DNA from: an uncultured Comamonadaceae bacterium | GTDB lineage: Bacteria > Pseudomonadota > Gammaproteobacteria > Burkholderiales > Burkholderiaceae | Reading direction: 5' to 3' | Assembly: GCA_946482595.1 (NCBI GenBank) | Contig: CAMLSD010000135.1 | Coordinates: 1-10,187 of the forward strand | Length of the DNA: 10,187 nucleotides | In this document: piece by piece, positions 1 through 5,747 of the stretch | Layout of the letters: every line of letters starts with the position of its first letter | How positions within the stretch are numbered: position 1 is the first letter of the stretch | Translations under genes and position numbers: made by a program | The notes under the pieces: generated by a model | What the model was told of the DNA's origin: nothing | What the model saw: only the letters and a program-made list of their open reading frames with translations | Database searches by the model: none

Positions 1-1247
1 TGGCGCTGGGCGCCTTCGTGGCCGGCATGCTGATCGCCGAGACCGAATACAAGCATCAGGTCGAAGCCGACATCCGGCCGTTCCATGACGTGCTGCTGGG
101 GCTGTTTTTCATCACCATCGGCATGCTGCTGGACTGGCGCATCGTGCTGTCGCAGTGGCCGCTGATGCTGATGCTGCTGATCGGTCCGGTGCTGTTCAAG
201 TTCGCGATGATCGCCGCGCTGGCCAAGGCCTTCGGGTCCCCCACCGGGGTGGCCCTGCGTACCGGGCTGTACCTGGCGCAGGCCGGCGAGTTCGGCCTGG
301 TGCTGCTGAACCTGGCCGCCGACCGCAGCCTCGTGCCCCCCGAGCTTCGCAGCCCGGTGCTGGCCGCCATGGTGCTGTCGATGCTGGCCACCCCCTTCAT
401 CGTGCAGTACAGCAACCGCATCGTGATGCGCCTGTCGGCCAGCGACTGGCTGATGCAGTCGGTCGCGCTGACCAGCATCGCGCGCAAGTCCATCCGCACC
501 GAAGCCCACATCATCATCTGCGGCTATGGGCGCAGTGGCCAGAACCTGGCGCGCATGCTGGAGGCCGAGGCCATTCCCTACATGGCGCTCGATCTTGATC
601 CCGACCGCGTGCGCCAGGCGGCCGCGGCCGGCCAGAGCGTGGTCTTCGGCGACGCCGCCCGGCTGCAAAGCCTGATGGCCGCGGGCCTGGCACGCGCCAG
701 CGCGGTGGTGGTCAGCTACCACGACACACCGTCGGCGATGAAGATCCTGCAACTGGTGCACGAGCATGCCCCCCGCGTGCCGGTGGTGGTGCGCACCATC
801 GACGATGCCGACCTCGAACGCCTGCGCGCCGCCGGTGCCGCCGAGGTGGTGCCCGAGGCGATCGAAGGCTCGCTGATGCTGGCTTCACACGCCCTGGCGC
901 TGGTGGGCGTGCCGATGCGCCGCGTGCTGCGGCTCGTCCAGCATCAGCGCGAAGCGCGCTATGGTCTGCTGCGCGGCTACTTCCACGGCGCCGACGACGA
1001 CAGCGCCGAAGACCAGCAGCAGGTGCGCCTGCAATCGGTCACGCTGCCCCCCGGGGCCGCGCTGTGCGGCCAGCCGCTGCTGCATGCCGCCCTGCACGCC
1101 GTGGGTGTCACGGTGGTGTCGATCCGCCGTGCCCAGGGCGCGGTGGTCCCGCCCGACGACGCCCTGGTGCTGGTGGCCGGTGACACGCTGGTGCTGTCCG
1201 GCCTGCCCGAACCGCTGGCCCTGGCCGAAAGCAAGCTGCTGGGCTGA
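1..1247 (+). CDS. Kef/CPA2-type monovalent cation:H+ antiporter, C-terminal part (5' end outside window)
   Basis: This is the distal part of an inner-membrane K+/H+ antiporter of the CPA2 (KefB/KefC/YbaL-like) family. The reading frame is open from base 3, so the N-terminal half is outside the window and no start codon can be given. Visible parts are the end of the transmembrane Na_H_Exchanger domain, with GLFFITIGM (about 105-131) and the family-typical QAGEFGLVLL (about 279-308). A soluble RCK_N/TrkA-N domain follows, with the nucleotide-binding GYGRSG (522-539) after a HIIIC strand. An RCK_C/TrkA-C domain lies near the C-terminus (roughly 1040-1240). Such proteins export K+ in exchange for H+, gated through the RCK domains by nucleotide or other ligands. 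The RCK_C domain argues against a classical glutathione-gated KefC and for a YbaL-like subtype; that is inference. The next gene lies 173 bases away, so co-transcription is uncertain. Confidence 0.9.
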   Translation, partial: ALGAFVAGMLIAETEYKHQVEADIRPFHDVLLGLFFITIGMLLDWRIVLSQWPLMLMLLIGPVLFKFAMIAALAKAFGSPTGVALRTGLYLAQAGEFGLVLLNLAADRSLVPPELRSPVLAAMVLSMLATPFIVQYSNRIVMRLSASDWLMQSVALTSIARKSIRTEAHIIICGYGRSGQNLARMLEAEAIPYMALDLDPDRVRQAAAAGQSVVFGDAARLQSLMAAGLARASAVVVSYHDTPSAMKILQLVHEHAPRVPVVVRTIDDADLERLRAAGAAEVVPEAIEGSLMLASHALALVGVPMRRVLRLVQHQREARYGLLRGYFHGADDDSAEDQQQVRLQSVTLPPGAALCGQPLLHAALHAVGVTVVSIRRAQGAVVPPDDALVLVAGDTLVLSGLPEPLALAESKLLG

Positions 1248-1286
1248 CCCAGGCAGCCCGGCCCACACGCGCCTTCCTGTTCGCCT

Positions 1287-1301
1287 GGCCGCGCCGCGGC
1301 C
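1287..1301 (+). terminator. GC-only inverted repeat after the antiporter gene, possible weak terminator
   Basis: A perfect 7-bp inverted repeat (GGCCGCG / CGCGGCC around one C) lies 40 bases after the antiporter stop codon. As RNA it can fold with a 5-bp stem and 5-nt loop. No run of T follows, so it is not a classical rho-independent terminator, and in DNA this GC-rich it could be chance. Confidence 0.25.
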
Positions 1302-1371
1302 CTGCCGCTGATCGCACAAAGACGGGGACGCCCACATGGCCTTGTGCCGATGGACTCGACGTTTGCTGAAA

Positions 1372-1389
1372 GTTTGAGCAATATCAAAC
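1372..1389. promoter_or_regulatory. Dyad GTTTGA-N6-TCAAAC, possible operator upstream of the MBL-phosphatase-apt operon
   Basis: A perfect 6-bp inverted repeat with a 6-base spacer (GCAATA) sits 31 bases before the ATG of the metallo-hydrolase gene, inside a short AT-rich island (about 1361-1410). A loose promoter fit overlaps it: TTGAGC at 1374-1379, a 17-base spacer and TAACTT at 1397-1402; the -10 is poor. The position suits an operator for a dimeric regulator, but none is encoded in this window. This is inference from symmetry and position only. Confidence 0.35.
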
Positions 1390-1420
1390 CAGTCGGTAAC
1401 TTATTGAACAGGAGCGTTTC

Positions 1421-2404
1421 ATGATTGGACGTCGGAGTTTTCTGATTGCGGGTGCCACCTCGGCGGCCACCCTGGCGGGCGGTGCCGCGTGGTTCAGCAC
1501 CGCCTGGGCCCAGAACGCACCCCAGCTCGGCACCCCCACCCTGCCCGAACCGGGTTTCCGTCGCCTGCGCATGGGCGATGTCGAGATCATCGCCCTCAAC
1601 GACGGTGTGGCCCGCCGGCCGCTGGGCGAGGAGTTCGTCAAGAACGCCCCGCTGGCCGAGGTGCGCGCCACGCTGGCCGCCCAGGGTCTGCCGACCGACT
1701 ACATCGACATCCCGTTCAACCCCTTCGTGGTCGTGGCCGGCAACCGCCGCATCCTGATGGACACCGGTTTTGCCGACAACGGCGGCGCCACCACCGGCAG
1801 GCTGCAGGCCAGCATGCAGGCCGCCGGGCTCAAGCCTGAAGACATCGACACCGTGCTGATCACCCACTTCCACGGCGATCACATCAACGGCCTGCGCAAC
1901 AAGGCCGGCGCGCTGGTCTACCCCAAGGCCAAGGTGATGGTGCCGGCGCCCGAGTACGCCTTCTGGATGGACGACGCCCGCATGAATGCGGCACCCGAGG
2001 CGATGCGCGGTGCGTTTGGCGCGGTGCGCCGCGTGTTCGGCGGCATGAGTGCCGACCAGCTGGTGCGCTTTGAACCCGGCAGCGACGTGGTGCCCGGTCT
2101 GGTGGGGTCGGTGGCGGCCTTCGGCCACACGCCGGGCCACACCCTGTTCAAGGTGAACGGCGGCAGCCGCAGCTTTGTCTACGTGGCCGACATCACCAAC
2201 GTGCCCAGCCTGTTCGCCCGCAACCCCGACTGGGCGGTGGCCTTCGACATGGACGCCGAAGCCGCACGGCTGTCGCGCCGCAAGGTGTTCGACATGGTGG
2301 TGGCCGACAAGGCGATGGTCGGCGGTTACCACTTCCCCTTCCCGGCCATGGGCGAGATGCAGGCCATGGGCAAGGGCTACGACTTCAAGCCGCTGCAGGC
2401 CTGA
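1421..2404 (+). CDS. Tat-exported metallo-beta-lactamase-fold hydrolase
   Basis: A 327-residue zinc-dependent hydrolase of the MBL superfamily, probably periplasmic. The N-terminus carries a twin-arginine signal (GRRSFLIAG, residues 3-11), an Ala/Gly-rich hydrophobic stretch and a likely signal-peptidase site near the AWAQ at residues 28-31. The metal-binding residues are all present: HFHGDH at 149-154, GHTPGH at 235-240 (His236 the expected ligand), Asp257 in YVADIT, and His304 in GGYHFPFP. The start is well supported by AGGAG at 1410-1414, six bases before the ATG. The set of ligands fits a lactonase/glyoxalase-II-like or quorum-quenching-type subgroup, but the substrate cannot be read from the sequence. 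The phosphatase gene follows after two bases, so the two are almost certainly co-transcribed. Export in folded form through Tat fits a protein that acquires its metal in the cytoplasm. Confidence 0.9.
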   Translation: MIGRRSFLIAGATSAATLAGGAAWFSTAWAQNAPQLGTPTLPEPGFRRLRMGDVEIIALNDGVARRPLGEEFVKNAPLAEVRATLAAQGLPTDYIDIPFNPFVVVAGNRRILMDTGFADNGGATTGRLQASMQAAGLKPEDIDTVLITHFHGDHINGLRNKAGALVYPKAKVMVPAPEYAFWMDDARMNAAPEAMRGAFGAVRRVFGGMSADQLVRFEPGSDVVPGLVGSVAAFGHTPGHTLFKVNGGSRSFVYVADITNVPSLFARNPDWAVAFDMDAEAARLSRRKVFDMVVADKAMVGGYHFPFPAMGEMQAMGKGYDFKPLQA

Positions 2405-2406
2405 CC

Positions 2407-3003
2407 ATGACGCTGCGTCGCCGGCACTGGCTGCTGGGCGGGACCACCCTGCTCGGCGGGCTGCTGGCCGGCCGCTCGCAGGCTCAGCCAGGCGCATCGG
2501 CCTCCGCCGATGCCGCCGGCGCCTTGCTGCGCCAGGGCGGGTGTGTGCTGCTGCTGCGCCACGCGCAGACCGAGCCCGGTGTGGGCGATCCGCCCGGCTT
2601 CAGCCTGTCGCAGTGCAGCACCCAGCGCAACCTCAGCGCCGAGGGCCGCGCACAGGCGCAGCGGCTGGGGACCTGGATGCGGTCGCAGGGGCTGACCCCG
2701 CAGGCGGTACGCACAAGTGCGTGGTGCCGCTGCCGGGACACCGCCACACTGGCGTTCGGCAATGCCACCGACTGGCGCGCCCTCAATTCCTTTTTCGGGT
2801 CGCGCAGCAATGAACCCGCCCAGACCCGCGAACTGCGCCAGACCTTGCAGGCCGTACGGCCCGGCACCTGGGAGGCCTGGGTCACCCACCAGGTCAACAT
2901 CAGCGCGCTGACCGGGGAATTCACCTCGATGGGCGAGGCGCTGATCGTCAGCGCCGGCGCCGAAGGCGTCACAATCCGGGGTCGTTTTTCGATCCCGGGT
3001 TGA
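2407..3003 (+). CDS. Exported histidine phosphatase superfamily protein
   Basis: A 198-residue branch-1 histidine phosphatase-like protein. The N-terminus (RRRHWLLGG, residues 4-12, then a hydrophobic stretch to about 22 and SQAQ at 24-27) looks like a signal peptide, possibly Tat-type, so the enzyme should be periplasmic. The phosphohistidine motif is LLLRHAQTEPG, with Arg51 and His52. RNLSAEGRAQA at 74-84 is the usual helix after it, and the second histidine is His161 in THQVN. Cys70, Cys107 and Cys109 (WCRC) lie near the active-site face and could form a disulfide in the periplasm. The substrate is unknown; family members dephosphorylate sugar phosphates, nucleotides or proteins. The ATG is two bases after the previous stop, with no good ribosome-binding site, which suggests translational coupling. 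The last codons form the 5' arm of a strong hairpin before apt. Confidence 0.85.
   Translation: MTLRRRHWLLGGTTLLGGLLAGRSQAQPGASASADAAGALLRQGGCVLLLRHAQTEPGVGDPPGFSLSQCSTQRNLSAEGRAQAQRLGTWMRSQGLTPQAVRTSAWCRCRDTATLAFGNATDWRALNSFFGSRSNEPAQTRELRQTLQAVRPGTWEAWVTHQVNISALTGEFTSMGEALIVSAGAEGVTIRGRFSIPG
2972..3002 (+). promoter_or_regulatory. 13-bp hairpin across the phosphatase stop codon, before apt
   Basis: The arms CAATCCGGGGTCG (2972-2984) and CGATCCCGGGTTG (2990-3002) pair over 13 positions (11 Watson-Crick pairs and two G-U wobbles) around a TTTTT loop. The 3' arm includes the first two bases of the TGA stop at 3001-3003 and ends seven bases before the apt ATG. No T-run follows, so it is not a classical terminator. 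A ribosome finishing the phosphatase gene would melt it, so a role in coupling apt translation, or a processing or attenuation site, is a reasonable inference. Confidence 0.55.
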
Positions 3004-3009
3004 CGCGCC

Positions 3010-3549
3010 ATGGACGCCACCGACTACATCAAGAGCCACATCCGCACCGTTCCCGACTGGCCCGAGCCCGGGGTGCAGTTCCGCGACATCACGCCCCTGC
3101 TGCAGAACCCCAAGGTGTTCCGAGTCCTGATCGACCAGTTCGTGCACCGCTACTTCGACCGCACCCCCGACGTCATCGCCGGCCTCGATGCACGCGGCTT
3201 CATCATCGGCTCGGTGCTGGCCTATGAACTCAACATCGGCTTCGTGCCCATCCGCAAGAAGGGCAAGCTGCCCTTCACCACGGTGGAAGAAACCTACGAG
3301 CTCGAATACGGCTCGGCCACCGTCGAGCTGCACACCGATGCAGTGAAGGCAGGCGACCGGGTGGTCCTGATCGACGACCTGATCGCCACCGGCGGCACGA
3401 TGATGGCCGGCAAGCGCCTGCTCGAACGGCTGGGTGCCCAGGTGCTCGAGGGTGCAGCGATCGTCGACCTGCCTGAACTGAAGGGTTCGCAGCGCCTGCG
3501 CGAAGCCGGGCTGCCGCTGTTCACGCTGGTGTCGTTCGACGGCCACTGA
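3010..3549 (+). CDS. apt: Adenine phosphoribosyltransferase
   Basis: A 179-residue cytoplasmic purine-salvage enzyme that converts adenine and PRPP to AMP and pyrophosphate. The whole protein reads as a standard bacterial Apt. It has an N-terminal [25 protein letters not shown] segment (split here: [14 protein letters not shown] at residues 7-20, then [11 protein letters not shown]), and [10 protein letters not shown] around residues 58-67. RKKGKLP lies near residue 82, and the PRPP-binding loop is [13 protein letters not shown] at 118-130. Length and motifs match the family with nothing missing. The ATG lies six bases after the phosphatase stop, without a clear Shine-Dalgarno sequence, so translation probably depends on ribosomes arriving from upstream. 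It is the last gene of the three-gene plus-strand cluster and converges with the cyclic-nucleotide-binding gene. Confidence 0.96.
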   Translation: MDATDYIKSHIRTVPDWPEPGVQFRDITPLLQNPKVFRVLIDQFVHRYFDRTPDVIAGLDARGFIIGSVLAYELNIGFVPIRKKGKLPFTTVEETYELEYGSATVELHTDAVKAGDRVVLIDDLIATGGTMMAGKRLLERLGAQVLEGAAIVDLPELKGSQRLREAGLPLFTLVSFDGH

Positions 3550-3558
3550 GGTGCCGCC

Positions 3559-3576
3559 GGGCTGCAACAGCAGCCC
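3559..3576. terminator. Hairpin between convergent apt and cNMP-binding genes, possible two-way terminator
   Basis: A perfect 7-bp stem GGGCTGC / GCAGCCC with an AACA loop lies 9 bases after the apt stop and 24 bases beyond the stop of the opposing gene, inside their 51-base gap. It is well placed to end transcription from both sides. Neither strand shows a T-run, so any termination would be non-canonical. Confidence 0.45.
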
Positions 3577-3600
3577 ATGCCCCGGCCATCAGCGGGCAGA

Positions 3601-4068
3601 TCAGCTGACGGCCGTCTGGCGCATCAGGTTGGCACGCATGCGCACGGCCATCACGGCCCCGGCCGCACGCATGATCTCCAGCGCGATCTGCGGCTGGCGA
3701 TTGGCCATTTCCTCGAAGCGCGGCAGGCGCATCGCGTAGATCACGCACGTTGTCATGGCCTCGACGTTGGCCGTGCGCGGCCCGTCGGCAAACAGGCCCG
3801 GCTCGCCCATCAGCGCACCCGGGCGCAGCAGCGCCATCTTGCTCGCGCCCGGCGCAGCCCCGGACACATAGACCTGCATCGTGCCCTGGGCGAGGATGTA
3901 GATCGTACGGTCGTGGTCACCTTGCTTGATGACCACGTCACCCATGCGCACCTCGTGCCGGGTCAGGTATTGCGTGAACGTGCGCCACTGCTGGGCATCC
4001 AGCCGCGGGCGGAAGGCGTCTTCCGTGTTGAGCGACTGGATGGCCTGGATCAGATCGTTGAAGTCCAT
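3601..4068 (-). CDS. Stand-alone cyclic nucleotide-binding (CAP_ED) domain protein
   Basis: A 155-residue protein formed of a short helical N-terminus and one cNMP-binding beta-roll, with no helix-turn-helix, so it is not a CRP/FNR-type transcription factor. The fold signature runs from VIKQGDHDRTIYILAQG (residues 46-62) to the phosphate-binding cassette GEPGLFADGPRTA (88-100). The cassette retains the Gly-Glu pair and Arg98, which contact cyclic nucleotide in the family. A C-terminal helix follows. An upstream in-frame ATG at 4138-4140 would add 24 residues. I prefer the ATG at 4066-4068 because it has GAGG five bases upstream, the extra residues look unlike a domain, and the promoter -10 overlaps the upstream ATG. 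Whether it binds cAMP or cGMP, and what it controls, cannot be read from the sequence. It lies downstream of mnmE on the same strand. Confidence 0.85.
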   Translation of the reverse strand: MDFNDLIQAIQSLNTEDAFRPRLDAQQWRTFTQYLTRHEVRMGDVVIKQGDHDRTIYILAQGTMQVYVSGAAPGASKMALLRPGALMGEPGLFADGPRTANVEAMTTCVIYAMRLPRFEEMANRQPQIALEIMRAAGAVMAVRMRANLMRQTAVS

Positions 4069-4138
4069 GTCGGCCTCGATGCTCCCCGCCCGGCGCCTTG
4101 CGGCCCCTGGCATCACAGGCCAGGCCGGCGGGAGGCTC

Positions 4139-4168
4139 ATTATGGTTGCGCACGAGCAAACATCACAA
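4139..4168 (-). promoter_or_regulatory. Sigma70-type promoter for the cNMP-binding gene
   Basis: On the minus strand, TTGTGA (4163-4168, -35) and CATAAT (4139-4144, -10) are separated by 18 bases. Transcription would start near 4132, leaving a leader of about 64 nt before the chosen ATG at 4068. This start lies downstream of the alternative ATG at 4140, which argues against that longer start. Assigned by eye from consensus match. Confidence 0.5.
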
Positions 4169-4174
4169 ACCCAC

Positions 4175-4189
4175 CCCCGATTCGCGGGG
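4175..4189 (-). terminator. Short hairpin after mnmE, possible terminator
   Basis: CCCCG and CGGGG form a 5-bp stem with a 5-nt loop, 50 bases after the mnmE stop on the minus strand. It is followed by a G/T-rich stretch (GTGGGTTTGTG) but not a clean T-run. It sits just before the promoter of the next gene, where a terminator would be expected. Weak by itself. Confidence 0.35.
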
Positions 4190-4238
4190 ACCGTTCACCG
4201 GCTTGCACGCACCGCTGATCGGCTGAAGCGGCCTGTCG

Positions 4239-5648
4239 TCACTTCCCGATACAAAACTTGCTGAAGATCTCACCCAGCAGATCGTCTGCGGTGAATGCGC
4301 CGGTGATCTCCCCCAGCGCGTTGTGGGCCAGGCGCAGCTCTTCGGCCAGCAGGTCCAGTGCACCGTCGGCCGCCCGCGCATGCGCCTGGGCCGCATCGAG
4401 GTGAGCGCGGGTGCGGCGCAGGGCCTGCACATGGCGCTCGCGGGCGATGAACACGCCCTCGGGCTGGGCATGCCAGCCGGCCAGGCCCAGCAGCAGTTGC
4501 CTCAGCTCGGCCAGGCCTTCCCCGGTGCGGGCCGACAGCATGAGCTGGGGTTCGGGCCAGGGCAGGCGGGCCTTGTCGCCTGCCGTGTGCACCTGGGCAT
4601 CACACTTGTTGCCCACGTGCACCACCTGCACACCGGCAGGCAGCCGGGCCGCGATGGCCTGGTCGCCCGCGTCATAGGCCGGCTCGCCGAGGCGGGTCAG
4701 GTCATGCAGGAAGAGCACCGCGTCCGACCCTTCGATCTCGGTCCAGGTGCGGGCCATGCCGATGCGCTCGACCTCGTCGGCCGCTTCGTGGTCCGCCCGC
4801 AGCCCGGCGGTGTCGGTCACATGCACCGGCACACCTTCGATCTGGATGGTCTCGCGCACCTTGTCGCGTGTCGTACCCGGAATGGGCGTCACGATGGCCA
4901 GCTCGGCACCTGCCAGCGCGTTGAGCAGCGAACTCTTGCCCACGTTGGGTTGGCCGGCCAGCACAAGTTTGATGCCCTCGCGCAGCAACGCGCCCTGGCG
5001 GGCCCCGTCCAGCACCTCGTCGACCGCGGCACAGATGGTGTCGAGCTGACCCCGGGCATCGGCCTTCTCGAGGAAGTCGATCTCTTCTTCCGGAAAGTCC
5101 AGCGTGGCCTCGACCAGCATGCGCAGCCGCACGATCCGCTCGCGCAGCCCCTCCACCCGCTGCGAGAACACCCCCGACAGCGACCGGCTCGCCGAGCGTG
5201 CAGCCGCTTCGGTGCTGGCCTCGATCAGGTCGCTCACGGCCTCGGCCTGGGCCAGGTCGAGCTTGTCGTTCAGGAAGGCCCGTTCGGTGAACTCGCCCGG
5301 CTCGGCCAGCCTCAGCGCGGGCAGGTGGCCACCCGTATGGCCAACCTCCAGGCAGCGCGCCAGCAGCAGTTGCAGCACCACCGGGCCGCCATGGGCCTGC
5401 AGCTCCAGCACGTCTTCGCCGGTATACGACTGCGGCGCCGGGAAGTGGATGGCCAGCCCGTGGTCGATCGCCTGGCCGGCCGCGTCACGAAACGGCAGGT
5501 AGTGAGCATGCCGGGGTTTCAGCGCCTGGCCCAGCAGGGCCTGCACGAAGGCATCGAGCCCGCGGCCCGAAACACGCACGATGCCCACCGCCCCCCGTCC
5601 GGGAGCGGTGGCAACGGCAACGATGGGGTCCTGGTGGCGCGGCAGCAT
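4239..5648 (-). CDS. mnmE: tRNA modification GTPase MnmE (TrmE)
   Basis: A 469-residue GTPase which, with MnmG, installs the 5-carboxymethylaminomethyl (or aminomethyl) group on the wobble uridine U34 of certain tRNAs. The N-terminal folate-binding domain begins with [22 protein letters not shown] (split: [12 protein letters not shown], then [10 protein letters not shown]). The central helical domain contains [19 protein letters not shown]. The inserted G domain has all its boxes: GQPNVGKSS (232-240), GTTRD (258-262), DTAG (279-282) and NKCD (347-350). The protein ends in the invariant CIGK (466-469), whose Cys is required in the family. Length is slightly above the E. coli protein. The start matches the usual MLPRH-DPI beginning, but no Shine-Dalgarno sequence is visible. 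It is separated from yidC by 99 bases holding a terminator, so a separate promoter or read-through is needed; I could not place one. Confidence 0.97.
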   Translation of the reverse strand: MLPRHQDPIVAVATAPGRGAVGIVRVSGRGLDAFVQALLGQALKPRHAHYLPFRDAAGQAIDHGLAIHFPAPQSYTGEDVLELQAHGGPVVLQLLLARCLEVGHTGGHLPALRLAEPGEFTERAFLNDKLDLAQAEAVSDLIEASTEAAARSASRSLSGVFSQRVEGLRERIVRLRMLVEATLDFPEEEIDFLEKADARGQLDTICAAVDEVLDGARQGALLREGIKLVLAGQPNVGKSSLLNALAGAELAIVTPIPGTTRDKVRETIQIEGVPVHVTDTAGLRADHEAADEVERIGMARTWTEIEGSDAVLFLHDLTRLGEPAYDAGDQAIAARLPAGVQVVHVGNKCDAQVHTAGDKARLPWPEPQLMLSARTGEGLAELRQLLLGLAGWHAQPEGVFIARERHVQALRRTRAHLDAAQAHARAADGALDLLAEELRLAHNALGEITGAFTADDLLGEIFSKFCIGK

Positions 5649-5677
5649 GGCGGCATTGTCGAGGATCGGCCAGTGAA

Positions 5678-5708
5678 AACGCCCCGGGGCACGGGGCCGC
5701 GGGGCGTT
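5678..5708 (-). terminator. Rho-independent terminator of the rpmH-rnpA-yidD-yidC operon
   Basis: On the minus strand, AACGCCCCG (5708-5700) pairs with CGGGGCGTT (5686-5678) in a perfect 9-bp stem with a 13-nt GC-rich loop. TT follows directly, so TTTT spans the stem end. It lies 40 bases after the yidC stop and ends 30 bases before mnmE. Stem, position and T-run all fit an intrinsic terminator, though the T-run is short. Confidence 0.7.
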
Positions 5709-5723
5709 CGATGCTTGTTGCGT

Positions 5724-5742
5724 GCGCGCTTCAGCAGCGCGC
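5724..5742 (-). terminator. Second hairpin immediately after yidC
   Basis: GCGCGCT (5724-5730) and AGCGCGC (5736-5742) form a perfect 7-bp stem with a 5-nt loop, starting five bases after the yidC stop on the minus strand. No T-run follows. It stands in tandem with the stronger terminator at 5678-5708 and may protect the transcript 3' end from exonucleases or help termination. Confidence 0.45.
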
Positions 5743-5747
5743 CGGCA

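Noticed and set aside
977..2497. A 506-codon minus-strand frame opposite the antiporter and MBL genes
   Set aside because: No domain is visible, the composition is Gly/His/Ala/Arg-rich, and it crosses the intergenic region and two well-supported plus-strand genes.
2377..3567. A 396-codon minus-strand frame opposite the phosphatase and apt
   Set aside because: It is an antisense shadow of two clear genes, with low-complexity Gly/Gln/Ala content and no motif.
4144..4168. A CRP-type binding site suggested by TGTGA upstream of the cNMP-binding gene
   Set aside because: Only one half-site is present; no TCACA partner lies six bases on.
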